DNA of 64,000 bases from assembly GCA_020465985.1 (NCBI GenBank), contig JAANYP010000760.1, forward strand, positions 186,001 to 250,000, written 5' to 3'. Numbering within the stretch: position 1 is the stretch's first letter; every line of letters starts with the position of its first letter. Origin of the DNA: Centrapalus pauciflorus (Eukaryota; Streptophyta; Magnoliopsida; Asterales; Asteraceae). The notes beneath the pieces were generated by a model, which was not told where the DNA came from, did not search any database, and was given only the letters and a program-made list of their open reading frames with translations. Made by a program: the position numbers and the translations under genes. Positions 59,541 through 64,000 of this stretch are shown here, piece after piece.

Positions 59541-60065
59541 CGACTACAATTGGAGAGGATTTCCATTGAGGGGTCGCCGGGTTTTCTTTTTAGTTGATCG
59601 ATCCCTAATTCACAAGCATCTGTGTTCATTCTTTACAAAGTTTTGTTTCATTTTGATTATAATTTTGTTATTGGCTGGTAACTACAAATTCTTCATATGC
59701 ATGTTGATTTCTTGGTTTTTTGTTATATATTTGTGTATGTTGAATCATAAAGTTACATGTTAAACCATAAATTTAAGTATTAAATCAAAAGTTTTAAGTG
59801 TTGAATCATATACAACACGTGTGTTATATCAAAGACTACATATAATATCTATATAAGCTCTATCCATCCAAAAATATGTGAATTGAATTTACGAATAATC
59901 AGTGAATCAAATAGGCATTGAATCAACCAACAGTGTGTGTGATAATGAATGTGTTAAATCATATAAGATGTTCATTGAATGAAACTAACTTATGTAAATT
60001 GAAATAAGACCCTTGTTGAATCAAATAAATTAATTGTTAAATCATTATCAAAACACAATGTAGGT

Positions 60066-60376
60066 TATGTTAGATTGTACATGTGTTGTATCAACATTTA
60101 TATGGGTTGTATCTGTCAACAAATATAATCCATGAAAATATGTTGAACATATATGTTGAATCAATGAGATATGTGTTACAGTCTATGATTCAACAATAAT
60201 TATCGAATCATAGATTAAACACAAAAGATGTTGTTGGAGAGTGATAGTACATGTGTTGTAACAACATTTATAAAGGTTGAACATGTCAATGAATGTGTCT
60301 TTAATCCACAAAAGTTTGTTGATTCAAAAATATATGTGAATCAATGGGATATGTATTACAGTCTATGATCCAACAA
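60066..60376. repeat. Tandem duplication, unit about 175 bp
   Basis: GTACATGTGTTGTATCAACATTTAT (60076) recurs as GTACATGTGTTGTAACAACATTTAT (60248). Both copies run on through GTTGAATCAATGAGATATGTGTTACAGTCTATGAT-like text (60149-60190 and 60327-60370). The wider region 59740-60376 is rich in TTGAATCA words. Confidence 0.7.
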
Positions 60377-60605
60377 ACTGACAAAATATGATATTGACGG
60401 ATGAAAAAATCAAGGTGGGTCATTAATCTGAAAGTTTATCAACCAAAAAATTGTCAAAACAAACGATAATAATGCACCTAAACCTAAAGTATAAAGTAAT
60501 GACCCAGAATGCTTCTTACATTTCCTATACATTGATGATTAACAATCATTTCGTAAATCAATTACCTATCATTAATTAATAAAATCCAAATAGTAAAAGA
60601 AATTG

Positions 60606-62230
60606 TGTAACACCCACATTCTCGCACAAATGTCACGTCAATATATAATCATAAGTGGCAATATCGCAAGCATCTCAAGGTACACATGTCATAGGATTAG
60701 CGGAAAACACTGTTAATTAAAACTTTAATACATATGTCGCATACATCATGTCACATGCTGAGGCAATACATACACAACTGATAAACACTGACTACTGATA
60801 GCTAACACAACGCTGATCAAGTACAAAATACAGATAACAGTTTCCGAAGTCTAATATCAAAAACCAACAAGCACACACAGACTCTGAACTGCCCCGGCTC
60901 CTACTTCGGCGGCTACTGCTGCTGCTGTGACCCCACTGTATGACTGCCTGAGACACATAGGACTCGAAACATAAGCTGGGAAGCTCGTGAGTACGCGAGG
61001 GTTAGACTCTGCAGATAACAACACATAATATGCACAACACAAAGCTCAACACAAAGCTCAACACAGATATCACAAGCTCAATACACAACACATATCTCTA
61101 CTCAAAAGGGGACGCCGTTCCCCAGCTAACAGGCCGCACACAGCAGCGGTTAGCTACTCAATAGGCACAGGAGCGACCTGGCGATAACACTGCTGTATAT
61201 ATACAGTCTCATACTTCATGACTGGTTAGGGACATTCAGCCTGCGCGATCACACATCGCGGACACCTGCAACTCAAACACGTATAGGGTAGATAGAATCA
61301 TACATGCGCTGTATCTCTGTCTCATATACACTTATCACAACACATAATCGACTCACAAAAGTTTACGCGCGTTATATAAAGAACTCGAGTACTCACCAAA
61401 TACCCAAATCAACTGCAACCCGGAACTCTAACACTGGTCAGAACGCGGTCGGCTCGAACCTGTAATTATCACGAATCCCAACAGATTAATACAAACCCGG
61501 CCGACAGATAGCAAAACCCGAACACAATTATCATAAGCAAATACGACCCACGGTACCTCCCCAAACAAACAATTGACGCCCAAAACCCCCGCTGGACAGC
61601 CGCCGCATCGCACCCACACTCGGGCAGCTGCTATGTTCGACTTTCATGGCTTGACGTCCAAAACTCGATTTCCGGACCAAAAATACCCACAATTTCATAC
61701 ATATTCGACTCCCAAACCAACCCATCATCATTCCACAATACTAGCAACATAAACACACGAATTAAACCCACAAAATTAAGCCCTTACCTCTTTTGAACTC
61801 CAAGAACACTAAGAAGAAGAAGATCAACTTTCAGCAACCAATTTCAAGATCCTTTTACAAACTCCTTGCTGATCCAGAAGTTCCACGCACACACACACAC
61901 CAATTTGGTTCTAACCTTGCTAAAAGAGGAAAGGAAGGGATAAGGGTCTTAAAATGAGCTCATATATATACGCTTTCCTTATTTAGAAAGCCCCGGACCC
62001 GATTAATCCGAACCCGATACCACTTTTTCACTATTAATATATTATGACCCAATTAAATCCACGATCCCAGAAATAATAATAATCCACTAATTATTAATCC
62101 GGAGACACGTATCACTCGGTCTCGACACGTTTAATCCACGAAACGGGATTCATTGGAACAACGCAATAATATTAAAATAAAAAGGCAATAAATTAAATCC
62201 ACGTAACAGGCTCAAATTCGGGATGTTACA
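60606..62230 (-). mobile_element. Solo LTR copy 3 of the TGTAACA family (exact 5-bp TSD)
   Basis: The 1625-bp element reads TGTAACACCCACATTCTC at its low-coordinate end and CGGGATGTTACA at the other. It is flanked by exact AATTG (60601-60605 and 62231-62235). It is homologous to the split LTR at 17038-21031 and to 26790-28507. No internal retroelement domain lies beside it, so it is a solo LTR. Confidence 0.9.
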
Positions 62231-62286
62231 AATTGATACCATAATCAAAGCTAAAATGGAATAACATCTAAAAATAACATAATCAT

Positions 62287-62291
62287 ATAAA

Positions 62292-62358
<67 letters not shown>
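62287..62358. repeat. (TA)n microsatellite
   Basis: A pure TA tract immediately before the Helitron-like element. Confidence 0.97.
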
Positions 62359-62365
<7 letters not shown>

Positions 62366-62945
62366 TGAAAACGTCTAGCGACACGTGTTGCTTCCTTATC
62401 TGATCAAAATTTCATTTTCCCGCTCAATTTTCCATATATAATCCACCTTAGTTAATTATGTAATTTATATTTAAAAAGTAAGCAAAACTACAATCAAGTA
62501 TTACCTAATTTAACTCCTATAAATACAAAATATTTTTTTCAATGATTTTAGTATCTTCCATATCTAACTTCTAATTTAGCTAACTAGACACTATTTCGTA
62601 TATTTAAAAGTTAAATAATGTAGTATTGCTGATAAAATGTTTTATAAATTCTTTTAATAAAACTATTTAAATTGTGTTTTATGTAAAACTAATTTTTTTG
62701 AACTTTTATTAGTTAAATATAAATTAATCAAAAAATAAAGAGTTTAATAACGATAGCACATATTAGTACTATTCATACTACAATAAAAAATTTTAATAAT
62801 GTTCATAACGAAAAATAATAGTGTTTTTGTATCTTTTTTGGTAGAAAAATAAACATTTTAATATGTAATTTACATTTGTATAGATTTTTAGCAAACAATT
62901 AAGTTATAAATTAAACATCCATGTAATACGTGGGCTAACAACTAG
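62356..62945 (+). mobile_element. Helitron-like non-autonomous element
   Basis: The start is near TATTAATAAATGAAAACG and shares GACACGTGTTGCTTCCTTAT with the element ending at 16420. The 3' end reads CATGTAATACGTGGGCTAACAACTAG followed by T, a degraded version of the Helitron hairpin plus CTAG/T terminus. It is followed at once by TATTAATAAAGTAAAATACTC, which looks like the 5' end of another copy. Confidence 0.5.
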
Positions 62946-64000
62946 TATATTAATAAAGTAAAATACTCACATGCCACATTGTTACATGTCACTCTCTCCT
63001 TTCAGCAATTTTTGTTTTCTCGCTCTTTTTCTGAATTTAACATTTTAGTGTAATTAATTTAAATGGTTGCCAATTAAATAACTCAATTTTTGATTTATTT
63101 CCTAATATATTCATTTAGCTAACTAAAGTCAGTACATATAAAATAAAAAAATTTGAATAATAATTTGCTTAACAATTATTTTATAAGTAAATTAAATATC
63201 ATAATTATATTATCACCCTAACAAATAATATTACTTTTAAAATTTAATTTAGGCTTTCACATTATATTAAACCATATTTATTAATACACATAATGTTTAT
63301 AGATTTAACTCATTTTTTTAGTTATTATATGAAATGATTTTAAATTTAGAGTATGTATACATTCCTAAAAAATAAATATTATTATTAGTTTACAAAATTT
63401 TGAACTATACATAACATGTTTTAATTTTATATTAAATATTTTAAATTTCATAAATTGTTTTTATCGTTATTGATTCGCATTTTATGTCAATTATAAAGCT
63501 AGAAATCATTATTTAATTTGATTAATCATGATTATTTTAAAAAAAATTATATGATTATAATTTTTTTCTCAAGGCATATATAGATTCATTTATGGTTTTC
63601 TAAAATAAATTATTTTTTAAGCTATGCAAACGATTAATAAATTATTTATAATATTTATGGAAGTAACAACATAAATTATCATTTATAAAAACTAATTTTA
63701 TTATAGGTAGATAATAACACAATCATAAACAAAATGTAGGGTAGCCGAATATAATTACAATTTTTTAAATGTTAATATATTTAACTTTGTATTATGTTCT
63801 CACATATCATTATATATAGTAACTGAATACATTATTCATAAAAGTTTAAAAGGGATAATTACAAAAATAGTCATTTTTCGCATGTTTATTCATTTTTTAG
63901 CCACTTTATATACATTTTACCAAAATAGCCACACTTTACGTTATCAAATTTACGTGATAGCCACAATTTACGTGATTTGTACTTTTTTTCATTTTTTTAA
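62946..64000. other. AT-rich end of window, probable second Helitron-like 5' end
   Basis: 62946-63030 resembles the preceding element's 5' region (ACTCACATGCCACATTG, CAATTTTTGTTTTCTCGCTC). At 63850-64000, GGATAATTACAAAAATAGTC and repeated TAGCCACAATTTACGTGA words suggest a further repeat cut by the window edge. No gene is supported. Confidence 0.4.

Noticed and set aside
59265..59569. Pro/Thr/His-rich proteins in overlapping frames
   Set aside because: CCACCA simple sequence is open in two frames with no start context, domain or splice partner.

Overview
This is a window of eudicot plant nuclear DNA. It is AT-rich, has intron-containing genes with GT-AG borders and long (TA)n tracts, and is dominated by transposable elements. 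Plant-specific gene families are present: a berberine-bridge-enzyme-like oxidoreductase, a chitinase-ectodomain receptor kinase and a CEP-receptor-type LRR kinase. A GH18 receptor kinase and a BBE-like oxidase would suit an asterid, but species or family cannot be proved from sequence alone.

Four genes look intact. (1) 13687-15267 (+): an intronless BBE-like FAD oxidoreductase with both flavin-linking residues. (2) 30986-34115 (-): a six-exon YKT6-type R-SNARE, reconstructed exon by exon to 201 aa; its first intron holds a decayed Copia-like LTR and a small duplication. (3) 41810-45552 (+): a seven-exon receptor kinase of 773 aa with a GH18 (class V chitinase) ectodomain whose catalytic acid is lost, one membrane helix and a complete RD kinase domain (CHRK1-like). 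(4) 48164-51599 (-): a two-exon, 976-aa LRR receptor kinase closely matching CEPR2, with HGD in place of HRD. Genes 3 and 4 converge. Between them lies a broken, promoter-containing duplicate of the GH18 receptor gene, interrupted by an 0.9-kb transposon.

The rest is layered mobile DNA. 0.08-2.9 kb is a dead L1-type LINE. 5-12.4 kb holds Tourist-like MITEs (3-bp TWA target duplications), hairpin MITEs with 9-bp duplications (Mutator type) and an 0.8-kb fold-back element. 15.4-23.4 kb is a nest of (TA)n-embedded Micron-like MITEs, a Helitron-like element and a solo LTR split by another LTR. Two more copies of that LTR family lie at 26.8-28.5 and 60.6-62.2 kb. 52.4-56.2 kb is a second cluster of (TA)n-embedded MITEs with a local duplication. 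hAT-type elements with 8-bp duplications are at 25.7 and 40.3 kb. The stretches at 10.4-13.6, 24.1-25.7, 36.0-38.7, 56.2-59.3 and 62.9-64.0 kb show no gene I can support.

The genes do not form a pathway. Two are cell-surface receptors, one is a secretory-pathway SNARE and one is a secreted oxidase. The most interesting items are the GH18 pseudo-enzyme receptor kinase with its decayed tandem duplicate, the CEPR2-like kinase with altered HRD motif, and the MITE families that live inside TA microsatellites.
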